A stretch of 59,758 bases of DNA, taken from positions 1 through 59,758 of the forward strand of contig JAGBEH010000009.1 in NCBI GenBank assembly GCA_017937125.1, in the 5' to 3' direction. The DNA is from Alistipes sp. GTDB taxonomy: Bacteria > Bacteroidota > Bacteroidia > Bacteroidales > Rikenellaceae. Below the pieces are notes generated by a model. That model had not been told where the DNA came from, ran no database searches, and saw only the letters and a program-made list of their open reading frames with translations. A program made the translations under genes and the position numbers. Each line of letters starts with the position of its first letter. The stretch's first letter is position 1. This document shows positions 53,242 to 59,758 of the stretch, in pieces.

Positions 53242-55116
53242 ATGAAATTCAGCAGAATATATATACTCGCGCTTGCGGTTGCTACGGCCGCAGGCTGTCG
53301 CGACGCGGCGGTCGAAACCGTCGTGCCGAACAGCGGCACGGTCGTGGAGTTCAGCGGCCGCAGCGCATCGACGCGCATCGATGTGTCGGAGCAGGAGGGT
53401 TCGATACGCCTCGCGTGGAGCGACGGCGACAATGTCGGGCTCTACGGCCTACGCAACGGCCGTCCGCTCGGCGGCAACTTCTCCTATTATGCGGTGGCGA
53501 ACGGGGATGACCCTTCGACCTGTACGTTCCGTCCCGTATCGTCGGGCAATGCTTTCCGCGATGCGGCGGCGGGCGATGCGTATTACGGTTATTATCCCTA
53601 CTCCCGTGCGGCGGGCGACGACCCCGCGCACACGGAGGTCAGCCTGCCTGCGACGCAATATCAGAAAGCTGTCGGCGATATGTCGCATATCCCTGCCTAC
53701 AACGTTATGAAGGCACGCACTGCCGCAGTGGCGGCCGACGGCGACGATGTGGCGTTGGAGTTTCACGGCATATTCTCTATCGTCGAACTCCGCCTGCGCC
53801 TTTCCGACGGTTCGGTTCTGGACGAGGTGCCGATAAAGAAGATTGCCCTTACCTCCGCTTCGGCCGATATGGCCGTAGTGCGCGGCGAACTCGACCTTAC
53901 GGCCCCGCTCGGAGAGAATGACCTCCGTGTCGTCGAAGGCGGCCGTTCGGTTGCGCTGCTTTTCGACGGATTGCAGACGCTGACGGAGGAGTACGGCAGT
54001 TTCTATTTCGTCGTGGCGGCGGGTGCGCATCCGTCGGGCGATATTACGCTCGAAGTCACGGCCGTAGACAATTCGGTGAATACGACGGTATTGACGGGCG
54101 TCGTCGATTTCAAGCCCAATCGCCGTTATGTGAAAAGCGTCGAACTCGCGGTAGACGATTTCGCGGCGGGCGAACCGTTCGACGCGGTGCCGTCGGCAAC
54201 GACAATCCGTGCGGGCGAGACTGTGGACATCGTTTTCTCGGGTTCGGCCGACAAGATAGAGTTCTTTTCGGGCGAAAAGGGGCACGAATACCGTTATTCC
54301 GTTCTCGGCAGACCTGCGGCGGTGTATATGAACTTCTTCTCGCTCTATTATAACGGGGCGCAGCGCGAGTGCGTGAAGTTGAAATATTCGACCGATTTCG
54401 TACTGCGATATGCCGATGACGGTACGTTGCTTTCGACCGAGGACGATATATCGAACGCCTCGTGGACGGATGTAACGGACGAATTCGTGCTACCGCCCTA
54501 TATCACCAATACAGATCCCGAAGCGAATGTCATAACCAATCCTTACGATTCGGGCACGGTCGATGTTTCCGCGTGGTTCGCCGACGATAAGCCCGTGACT
54601 TTCGCATTCTTCTACCACGTCGATAAATTCGATGCGTCGTACATCGACGAGAAGACGGGCAAGACGGGCAACGGCCGCACGTGGTACCAGCTCTACACAT
54701 ACCTCGCGCAGGCGCGTTTCGACGACGGGACGGAGCCGTCTACGCTCGTGGAACTGAAGGCGACGGATCAGAGCCAGCTCGAAATCATCCACGGCGCATC
54801 GTATGCGGACGAGCCCGCAAATCAGCATTGTATGAAAAACGTTTCGAGCGGCGGCACGAGGATTATCCGAATGCAGGCATCGTTCAGGCCGACATCCGAC
54901 CGCGACGCCTATGTGGTTACAAAGCCCGTGGTGCGTCCGCGGCACGCTGCCGATACGGGCATTACGGTCAAGGATACGGCAGACACGCAGCCCGCGAAGT
55001 ATGCGTATCTTTTCTCCGAAGCGGGGACGTATACCGTGACGGTGAAAGGTACGGTCGTAACGCTGGCCGGAAGCGAAGAGGTGATAAAAGAGTTCGTAAT
55101 AACGGTACAAGAGTAA
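53242..55116 (+). CDS. Fimbrillin-like/DUF5017 fusion lipoprotein
   Basis: The 624-aa lipoprotein (TAAGCRDAAVE, cysteine near residue 14) joins two modules. Residues about 25-315 form a fimbrillin-like domain (IRLAWSDGDNVGLYGLRNG, YGYYPYSRAAGDD, FKPNRRYVKSVEL). Residues about 320-624 form a DUF5017 domain (FDAVPSATTIRAGETVDIVFSG, DKIEFFSGEKGHEYRYS, WTDVTDEFVLPP, and the end AYLFSEAGTYTVTVKG). The start at 53242 was preferred to the ATG at 53218, which lies inside the upstream gene's end. It probably binds glycan at the surface, carried away from the membrane by the fimbrillin-like stalk. Confidence 0.8.
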   Translation: MKFSRIYILALAVATAAGCRDAAVETVVPNSGTVVEFSGRSASTRIDVSEQEGSIRLAWSDGDNVGLYGLRNGRPLGGNFSYYAVANGDDPSTCTFRPVSSGNAFRDAAAGDAYYGYYPYSRAAGDDPAHTEVSLPATQYQKAVGDMSHIPAYNVMKARTAAVAADGDDVALEFHGIFSIVELRLRLSDGSVLDEVPIKKIALTSASADMAVVRGELDLTAPLGENDLRVVEGGRSVALLFDGLQTLTEEYGSFYFVVAAGAHPSGDITLEVTAVDNSVNTTVLTGVVDFKPNRRYVKSVELAVDDFAAGEPFDAVPSATTIRAGETVDIVFSGSADKIEFFSGEKGHEYRYSVLGRPAAVYMNFFSLYYNGAQRECVKLKYSTDFVLRYADDGTLLSTEDDISNASWTDVTDEFVLPPYITNTDPEANVITNPYDSGTVDVSAWFADDKPVTFAFFYHVDKFDASYIDEKTGKTGNGRTWYQLYTYLAQARFDDGTEPSTLVELKATDQSQLEIIHGASYADEPANQHCMKNVSSGGTRIIRMQASFRPTSDRDAYVVTKPVVRPRHAADTGITVKDTADTQPAKYAYLFSEAGTYTVTVKGTVVTLAGSEEVIKEFVITVQE

Positions 55117-55122
55117 AACGAT

Positions 55123-57006
55123 ATGAAAAGGAGTGTTTTTATAAGATTGTTTTCGACCGTCGCCGCCGTTGCGGCGATAACGGTCGCGTCGGCGCAGCCG
55201 ATATTGCGCCTGCCGTCGATTATCGGCAGCCATATGGTATTGCAGGAGAACAGCGACGTTACGCTGTGGGGGTGGGCCGAGCCGCGCAACGAGGTGATGA
55301 TTATCCCGTCGTGGGGACAGGATACGCTGAAGACGAAATCGCTCGGCGATACCAAGTTTTCGGTTACTCTCCGAACCCCTGCGGCGAGCGATACGCCGTA
55401 CACCATAACTTTCAAGACCAAATTTTCGGAACTCGTCGTCGAGGATGTGCTCATAGGGCAGGTGTGGTTGTGCGGCGGCCAGTCGAATATGCAGTGGAGC
55501 GCAGCGCGCGGCATCGCCGATATGAAGGCCGAGCTCAAGAAGCCGATGAATCCGCAGCTGCGTCTGTTCACGGTCGTGAACAACAGTTCGGCGTACTATC
55601 AGGAGGATTGCATAGGCGAATGGCGCGTATGCGACAGCAGGAGCGCCGAGTGGTTCAGCGCCGTAGGCTATTTCTTCGGCAAACATCTGAACGAGGGCAT
55701 AGGTCAGCCCGTAGGGTTGGTCAATGCCTCGTGGGGCGGCTCTCCTATCGAGACGTGGATACCCGCGTCGGAGATGAAACATCACCCCGACCTTGCGGAG
55801 AAATGGAAAGAACACGGCAAGAGCAGAGGCTGGGGTTTCCGCATAGGCTCGATGTACAACGCTATGATCTTCCCCATACTGCGCACTTCGTTCGCGGGCG
55901 TGATATGGTATCAGGGCGAGTCGAACGTCAATAACGGCGACCGCTATGCCGATATGTTCTCGCTGTTGATAGACTCTTGGCGCAAGTGGTTCAAGCGCGA
56001 CCTGCCGTTCTATTTCGTGCAGATAGCGCCCTATGCGAAGTACAAGAACAAGGATGTCGCAGCGGCATTGCGCGAACAGCAGGCATTTGTCGCGGCGACG
56101 AAGCCGAAGACGGGAATGGTCGTGGTTTCCGACCTGGTGGACAATATCAACGGCATACATCCCAAATACAAGAACGATGTCGGCCTGCGTCTGGCCAACT
56201 ACGCTTTGGCGGAGGTCTACGGCAAGGAGGTGGGCAAATACAAACACGCCACCTATGCGGGAATGAAAATCAAGGGCAACCGCGTGTTCGTATCGTTCGA
56301 TAACGCCGAAGGCGGCATCACGAGCGGCGGACAGCGTGTCGAAACCGTCGAAATCTGCGACGAGACGATGAATTTCGTCCCTGCGAATGCCATAGTCGAT
56401 GAGGCCAAAGGAATGCTTATCGTCTGGGGCGACAATATCAAAAAGCCCGTGGCGGTGCGCTACGCATACGGCAATGCGGCCGTCGGCAACCTCAAGGATG
56501 CGGCGGGGCTGCCCGTAGCCCCGTTCCGTACGGACGGACTGAATGCCCTGCCCGTGAAGGAGGAGCCGAAAAAGCAGGCGAAAGAGGCCGTGTCGAATAT
56601 CGGCGTGAAGGCCGAAGGTGCGGATTACGTGCTTCGCAAGTTCGAAAAGGGCGCCGAACTCTTCCGCAACCGCAAATATCCGATAAGCATCCTGCTGCCC
56701 GAGGAGTTTGCGGGCTTCGATATGCTGGTGCGCAATGCGGGCGGCGGCACTCTGTCGCAGCAGTGTCTCCTGACGCCCGATGCCGACGGGTATGTATATA
56801 TCGTGGCGCGCAAGAACGACCGCACGCAGGACGACCTTTACGGCTGGCGCGAGGTGAGCGGCTCGGAGGTATGCTATTCGACGAGCAAGGGCGACGAGAA
56901 ATTGTCTATCTTCGCCAAGAAGGCTAAGCGCGGGAAGGCTGTGGCGTTGCCTCAAACGAAGGATTTCTGCGGTATTATACCCATAGCCCGCAAGATAGAG
57001 TATTGA
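55123..57006 (+). CDS. Sialate O-acetylesterase-like SGNH esterase with extra C-terminal domain
   Basis: The 627-aa exported protein (signal peptide about 1-25, ITVASAQ) has the sialate O-acetylesterase blocks: LCGGQSNMQW with the nucleophile serine near residue 121, VNASWGGSPIETWI, GVIWYQGESNVNNGDRY and GIHPKYKNDVGLRLA with the catalytic histidine. Residues after about 490 form an added domain (RKYPISILLPEEFAGF, GYVYIVARK, YGWREVSG, RGKAVALP, CGIIPIA) that resembles the repeated units of the 1,360-aa lipoprotein. The paralogue at 21360-22781 lacks this tail. It likely removes acetyl groups that block glycan breakdown, the tail helping in binding. Confidence 0.87.
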   Translation: MKRSVFIRLFSTVAAVAAITVASAQPILRLPSIIGSHMVLQENSDVTLWGWAEPRNEVMIIPSWGQDTLKTKSLGDTKFSVTLRTPAASDTPYTITFKTKFSELVVEDVLIGQVWLCGGQSNMQWSAARGIADMKAELKKPMNPQLRLFTVVNNSSAYYQEDCIGEWRVCDSRSAEWFSAVGYFFGKHLNEGIGQPVGLVNASWGGSPIETWIPASEMKHHPDLAEKWKEHGKSRGWGFRIGSMYNAMIFPILRTSFAGVIWYQGESNVNNGDRYADMFSLLIDSWRKWFKRDLPFYFVQIAPYAKYKNKDVAAALREQQAFVAATKPKTGMVVVSDLVDNINGIHPKYKNDVGLRLANYALAEVYGKEVGKYKHATYAGMKIKGNRVFVSFDNAEGGITSGGQRVETVEICDETMNFVPANAIVDEAKGMLIVWGDNIKKPVAVRYAYGNAAVGNLKDAAGLPVAPFRTDGLNALPVKEEPKKQAKEAVSNIGVKAEGADYVLRKFEKGAELFRNRKYPISILLPEEFAGFDMLVRNAGGGTLSQQCLLTPDADGYVYIVARKNDRTQDDLYGWREVSGSEVCYSTSKGDEKLSIFAKKAKRGKAVALPQTKDFCGIIPIARKIEY

Positions 57007-57030
57007 ATAGTCGATGATATTCTATTGAAA

Positions 57031-57052
57031 AGGGCTGCATTTATGCAGCCCT
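57031..57052 (+). terminator. Hairpin ending the second glycan operon
   Basis: AGGGCTGCAT-TT-ATGCAGCCCT is a perfect 10-bp stem 24 bp after the esterase stop. The plus-strand U-tract is weak (ATCTGTTG), so termination may be imperfect; the minus strand has a better T-tract (TTTT). Confidence 0.7.
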
Positions 57053-57129
57053 ATCTGTTGATGTGTCGTATTCGTTGAGGATAATTAGCTGCGGACAATA
57101 TGCCAGTAGCTTTTTAGTATACACCAATG

Positions 57130-57153
57130 AAAAAGACGACTCGAAAGTCGTCT
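57130..57153 (-). terminator. Minus-strand terminator-like hairpin
   Basis: AGACGACT-CGAA-AGTCGTCT (57134-57153) is an 8-bp perfect stem with a tetraloop; on the minus strand it is followed by a short T-tract. The transcript it would end is not clear. Confidence 0.55.
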
Positions 57154-57271
57154 GTACTGTCGTAACGGAAAATCGGTATGACCTTGCTTGACGGAAAGTC
57201 TCGTTCGTAAGACCTCGGCGCCTGTTTTGTGGCGGAACGGTACGATAGTGATTCCGGTATCGTAAAGCCGC

Positions 57272-57305
57272 AAAAAAAACGACTGAATTTTTCAGTCGTT
57301 TTTTT
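57272..57305 (-). terminator. Terminator downstream of the tRNA-like fragment
   Basis: The stem ACGACTGAA-TTT-TTCAGTCGT is flanked by A8 and T6, so it works on either strand. On the minus strand it begins about 9 nt after the tRNA-like 3' end, the place expected for a tRNA terminator. Confidence 0.8.
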
Positions 57306-57313
57306 GCGAATCT

Positions 57314-57335
57314 GCGGAGAGAGAGGCTCTCGAAC
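57314..57335 (-). other. tRNA-Ser-like 3' end: probable attachment site
   Basis: On the minus strand the sequence reads GTTCGAGAGCCTCTCTCTCCGC. It matches a tRNA from the T-loop (TTCGAGA) through the T-stem and acceptor 3' strand (TCTCTCC) and a G discriminator, which fits tRNA-Ser. The part 5' of the T-loop does not continue as a tRNA. This is what remains when an element integrates at a tRNA 3' end. A tyrosine recombinase gene starts 150 bp away. Confidence 0.45.
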
Positions 57336-57427
57336 TTATACTTTCACAGAATATCATAAAACTGCAAACGACTGATAATCAAGTGTAAATTACAATATAG
57401 AGTAAAAGTAAATGTTTCTAAATGTCT

Positions 57428-57458
57428 TTTGCTATCTCAATAATTGGGTGTATATTTG
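57428..57458 (+). promoter_or_regulatory. Recombinase promoter with overlapping repeats
   Basis: TTTG (57428-57431), 19 nt, TATATTTG (57451-57458) fits the Bacteroidetes promoter. TTGGGTGTA occurs twice (57444-57452, 57456-57464), and TAATTGGGTG (57441-57450) has a perfect inverted copy CACCCAATTA (57477-57486) ending at the start codon. These repeats are candidate sites for autoregulation. Confidence 0.7.
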
Positions 57459-57485
57459 GGTGTAGAATTTCAAACGCACCCAATT

Positions 57486-58769
57486 ATGAATATCAAGCGC
57501 AACATCATTTTTGCATTGGAGAGCCGGAAAAAGAACGGTGTGCCAATCGTAGAGAACGTACCCATCCGTATGCGTGTCATCTTTGCCAGCCAACGCATCG
57601 AGTTTACAACGGGCTACCGGATTGACGTAGCCAAATGGGATGCAGATAAGCAGCGGGTAAAGAACGGATGTACCAACAAGCTAAAGCAAAGTGCAGCCGA
57701 AATCAATACGGACTTGCTGAAATACTATGCCGAAATCCAGAATATTTTCAAGGAATTTGAGGTGCAGGAGGTCATGCCAACGACCCAACAGTTGAAGGAA
57801 GCTTTCAACATGAGAATGAAAGACACCAGCGAAGAACAGCCGGAAGAAGCCCCTGTCAGCTTTTGGGAGGTGTTCGATGAGTTTGTAAAAGAGTGCGGTA
57901 ACCAGAATAACTGGACGGCATCCACCTATGAAAAATTTGCAGCAGTGAGGAACCACCTCAAAGAGTTCAAGGAGGATGCAACGTTCAACTATTTCAACGA
58001 GTTTGGATTGAACGAATACGTCAACTTCCTGCGTGACACCAAGGATATGAGAAACAGCACCATCGGCAAGCAAATGGGATTCCTCAAATGGTTCCTGCGC
58101 TGGAGCTTCAAGAAAGGACATCATCAGAACATTGCATACGATACGTTCAAACCGAAACTGAAAACCACCTCGAAAAAAGTAATCTTCCTGACTTGGGATG
58201 AACTGAACAAGCTGAAAGACTACCAGATACCCAAGGATAAGCAATACCTGGAACGTGTGCGTGATGTTTTCCTGTTCTGCTGCTTTACGAGTTTGCGGTA
58301 TTCGGATGTTCGCAATCTGAAAAGAAGCGATGTGAAGTCCGACCACATCGAAATAACCACAGTCAAGACTGCCGACAGCCTGACGATTGAACTGAACAAA
58401 TACAGCAAAGCCATACTGGACAAATACAAGGACATCCATTTCGAGAATTACATGGCTCTGCCCGTCATCAGCAACCAGAAGATGAACGATTACCTGAAAG
58501 AGCTGGGCGAACTGGCAGAAATCAACGAGCCTGTACGGGAAACCTACTACAAGGGAAATGAACGTATTGATGAAGTCACACCCAAATACGCTTTGCTCAG
58601 TACCCATGCAGGAAGAAGGACATTCATCTGCAATGCGCTGGCTCTCGGAATCCCGGCACAGGTGGTCATGAAATGGACGGGACACAGCGACTACAAAGCT
58701 ATGAAACCCTACATTGACATAGCGGATGATATTAAGGCAAATGCCATGAACAAGTTTAATCAACTATAA
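57486..58769 (+). CDS. Tyrosine recombinase/integrase
   Basis: The 427-aa protein is a site-specific recombinase of the type that integrates Bacteroidetes mobile elements. It has an N-terminal arm-binding domain (about 1-100), a SAM-like core-binding domain (VSFWEVFDEFVKECG to WFLRWSFKKG, about 120-215) and a catalytic domain with R271 (TSLRYSDV), a beta-hairpin lysine (TVKTADSL), H374 and R377 (THAGRRTF), H400 (TGHSDYK) and nucleophile Y409 (MKPYIDIAD). All catalytic residues are present. The DNA is AT-richer than the glycan locus. It lies beside a tRNA-like fragment, so it probably defines the left end of an integrated element. Confidence 0.92.
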   Translation: MNIKRNIIFALESRKKNGVPIVENVPIRMRVIFASQRIEFTTGYRIDVAKWDADKQRVKNGCTNKLKQSAAEINTDLLKYYAEIQNIFKEFEVQEVMPTTQQLKEAFNMRMKDTSEEQPEEAPVSFWEVFDEFVKECGNQNNWTASTYEKFAAVRNHLKEFKEDATFNYFNEFGLNEYVNFLRDTKDMRNSTIGKQMGFLKWFLRWSFKKGHHQNIAYDTFKPKLKTTSKKVIFLTWDELNKLKDYQIPKDKQYLERVRDVFLFCCFTSLRYSDVRNLKRSDVKSDHIEITTVKTADSLTIELNKYSKAILDKYKDIHFENYMALPVISNQKMNDYLKELGELAEINEPVRETYYKGNERIDEVTPKYALLSTHAGRRTFICNALALGIPAQVVMKWTGHSDYKAMKPYIDIADDIKANAMNKFNQL

Positions 58770-58832
58770 AAGTATCAAACAGTTTCATAGATAGTTACCA
58801 ATGACTATATTTGTAGAAATTATCATCACAAT

Positions 58833-59758
58833 ATGAGCAACAAGGAATCCAACATAGAGAAAACGAATTTTGATGCATTCATACAAGCGGTCGGTTCGGA
58901 AATAGAACAGGCACAAGTAAGGCTGATTGTTGCAGCCAATGCACAAATGCTGTTCCATTACTGGAAGATAGGCAATTACATCCTTTATCACCAGCAGCTG
59001 CACGGATGGGGAAGCAAAATCATCAAGCAGTTGGCAAAGGCTATCCGACTGCATTACCCTGAAAAGAAAGGCTATTCGGAACGTAACCTTACCTATATGT
59101 GCCAGTTTGCAAAAGCATATCCTTTAAGAGCGTTGCAAAGTTTCATAGAAACAGATGCAAGCCTGTCTGTCCCAACCATACAGAGTGTGACCAATGAAGT
59201 ATTAAAACTGAATGACAAGCAATTTACGCAGGAACTTACTGCGCAAATACAATCGATTGATTGTCAATCATTAGCAATTACGCAGGAAGTTCCTGCGCAA
59301 TTTGAAGATGTGGGAAAAACCGTGTCTGCCATTTACAGGATGGGAATCAGGGAAATAGAAGAAGTTTTCTTGACCTCTCCTATAGCCAAAATAAACTGGA
59401 CAAGCCAAATGACTATACTTGACAGTTCGCTACCTTTAGGTCTAAGCTACTGGTACATGAAGCAGTCTGTGGAAATGGGATGGAGCAGCAATGTATTGAA
59501 AATGCAAATTGACAGTGATTTGTATAGCCGACAAATCAGCAACAACAAGGTAAACAATTTCACGACCACACTTCCGGCTCCACAAAGCGACCTTGCCAAT
59601 TACCTACTCAAAGACCCGTACATCTTTGATTTGGCAGGAGCCAAAGAAAAAGCAGACGAAAGGGATATTGAAGAACAGCTGGTGAAACACGTTACCCGCT
59701 ACCTGTTGGAAATGGGCAACGGTTTTGCCTTCGTTGCCCGGCAGAAGCACTTCCAAGT
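58833..59758 (+). CDS. DUF1016/YhcG-type PDDEXK nuclease-family protein (3' end outside window)
   Basis: The frame is open from the ATG at 58833 to the window end, giving 308 residues so far. The N-terminal part (QAQVRLIVAANAQMLFHYWKIGNYI, WGSKIIKQLAKAI, GYSERNLTYMCQFAKAYP) matches the DUF1016 N-terminal domain, and the later LSYWYMKQSVEMGWSSNVLKMQI and LLKDPYIFDL match the region before the nuclease core (ERDIEEQLVKHVTRYLLEMGNGFAFVARQKHF). The catalytic PDDEXK residues should lie beyond the window. Members are often found in restriction-modification or defence clusters on mobile elements. The gene follows the integrase by 63 bp. Confidence 0.82.
   Translation, partial: MSNKESNIEKTNFDAFIQAVGSEIEQAQVRLIVAANAQMLFHYWKIGNYILYHQQLHGWGSKIIKQLAKAIRLHYPEKKGYSERNLTYMCQFAKAYPLRALQSFIETDASLSVPTIQSVTNEVLKLNDKQFTQELTAQIQSIDCQSLAITQEVPAQFEDVGKTVSAIYRMGIREIEEVFLTSPIAKINWTSQMTILDSSLPLGLSYWYMKQSVEMGWSSNVLKMQIDSDLYSRQISNNKVNNFTTTLPAPQSDLANYLLKDPYIFDLAGAKEKADERDIEEQLVKHVTRYLLEMGNGFAFVARQKHFQ

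Larger units (their letters stand above)
57053..57427. other. Junction region between glycan locus and inserted element
   Basis: No convincing protein gene is seen. The stretch holds a minus-strand terminator-like hairpin (57130-57153), an unexplained 118-bp segment, a strong terminator hairpin (57272-57305), a tRNA-like 3' end (57314-57335), and then clearly AT-rich DNA leading to the recombinase promoter. Confidence 0.6.

Noticed and set aside
54490-56955. 821-codon open frame on the minus strand
   Set aside because: It is antisense to the fusion lipoprotein and esterase, both of which have clear signals and motifs; the minus frame has none.
57154-57271. Search for a full tRNA in this segment
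   Set aside because: Neither strand has a T-loop with matching stems and an anticodon arm; only the fragment at 57314-57335 is tRNA-like.

Overview
The window reads as a chromosome segment of a gut Bacteroidales bacterium, most like a high-GC Alistipes/Rikenellaceae member. The evidence is SusC/SusD pairs, fimbrillin-type lipoproteins, DUF5017 lipoproteins, promoters of the Bacteroidetes form TTTG-N19-TAnnTTTG, and few Shine-Dalgarno sequences. The genus is an inference.

Region 1 (about 0.3-10.6 kb, minus strand) is a pyrimidine operon in the order pyrC, carA, carB, pyrK, pyrD, pyrF, a small glutaredoxin-like gene, pyrE. Aspartate transcarbamoylase is absent. A 1.1-kb leader upstream of pyrC holds a possible promoter, a short ORF ending 9 nt before a terminator hairpin (attenuator-like), and several copies of a 61-63-bp hairpin repeat.

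Region 2 (about 10.7-40.1 kb) is the first half of a large glycan-utilization locus. araB (minus) and a 27-kb run of closely spaced plus-strand genes diverge from overlapping promoters around a perfect palindrome, TTAAAACGTTTTAA. The plus-strand genes encode a VCBS/FG-GAP protein, a DapA/NanA-family aldolase, an SSS symporter, a YhcH protein broken by an in-frame TAG, three tandem sialidase-fold (BNR) proteins, a sialate O-acetylesterase-like protein, SusC, SusD, a DUF5017 lipoprotein, a GH42-like enzyme, a duplicated LRR protein, a 47-aa ORF, a fimbrillin-type lipoprotein, GH2, GH20 and L-fucose isomerase. The run ends at a strong terminator.

Region 3 (about 40.1-57.05 kb) is the second half. 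A promoter of the same architecture with a near-identical operator precedes an S1/P1-type nuclease, a LacI-family regulator, a 1,360-aa lipoprotein (fimbrillin-like domain, repeated unknown domains and a BNR domain), a 41-aa ORF, a second SusC/SusD/DUF5017 set, a fimbrillin-DUF5017 fusion and a second O-acetylesterase. The simplest model is that the LacI protein controls both halves. The enzymes point to an acetylated, galactose/HexNAc/fucose-containing host glycan such as mucin, possibly with a nonulosonic acid. However, the BNR proteins lack the GH33 XRIP motif, so their true substrate is open.

Region 4 (about 57.1 kb to the end) is visibly AT-richer. It starts at what looks like the displaced 3' end of a tRNA-Ser gene, followed by a tyrosine recombinase and a DUF1016/PDDEXK-type gene that runs off the window. 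It is probably the left end of an integrated element.

Intergenic DNA is built from nested palindromic repeats. Two inverted 0.53/0.65-kb mosaics flank region 2, and a 98-bp unit occurs at position 1 and near 40.7 kb.
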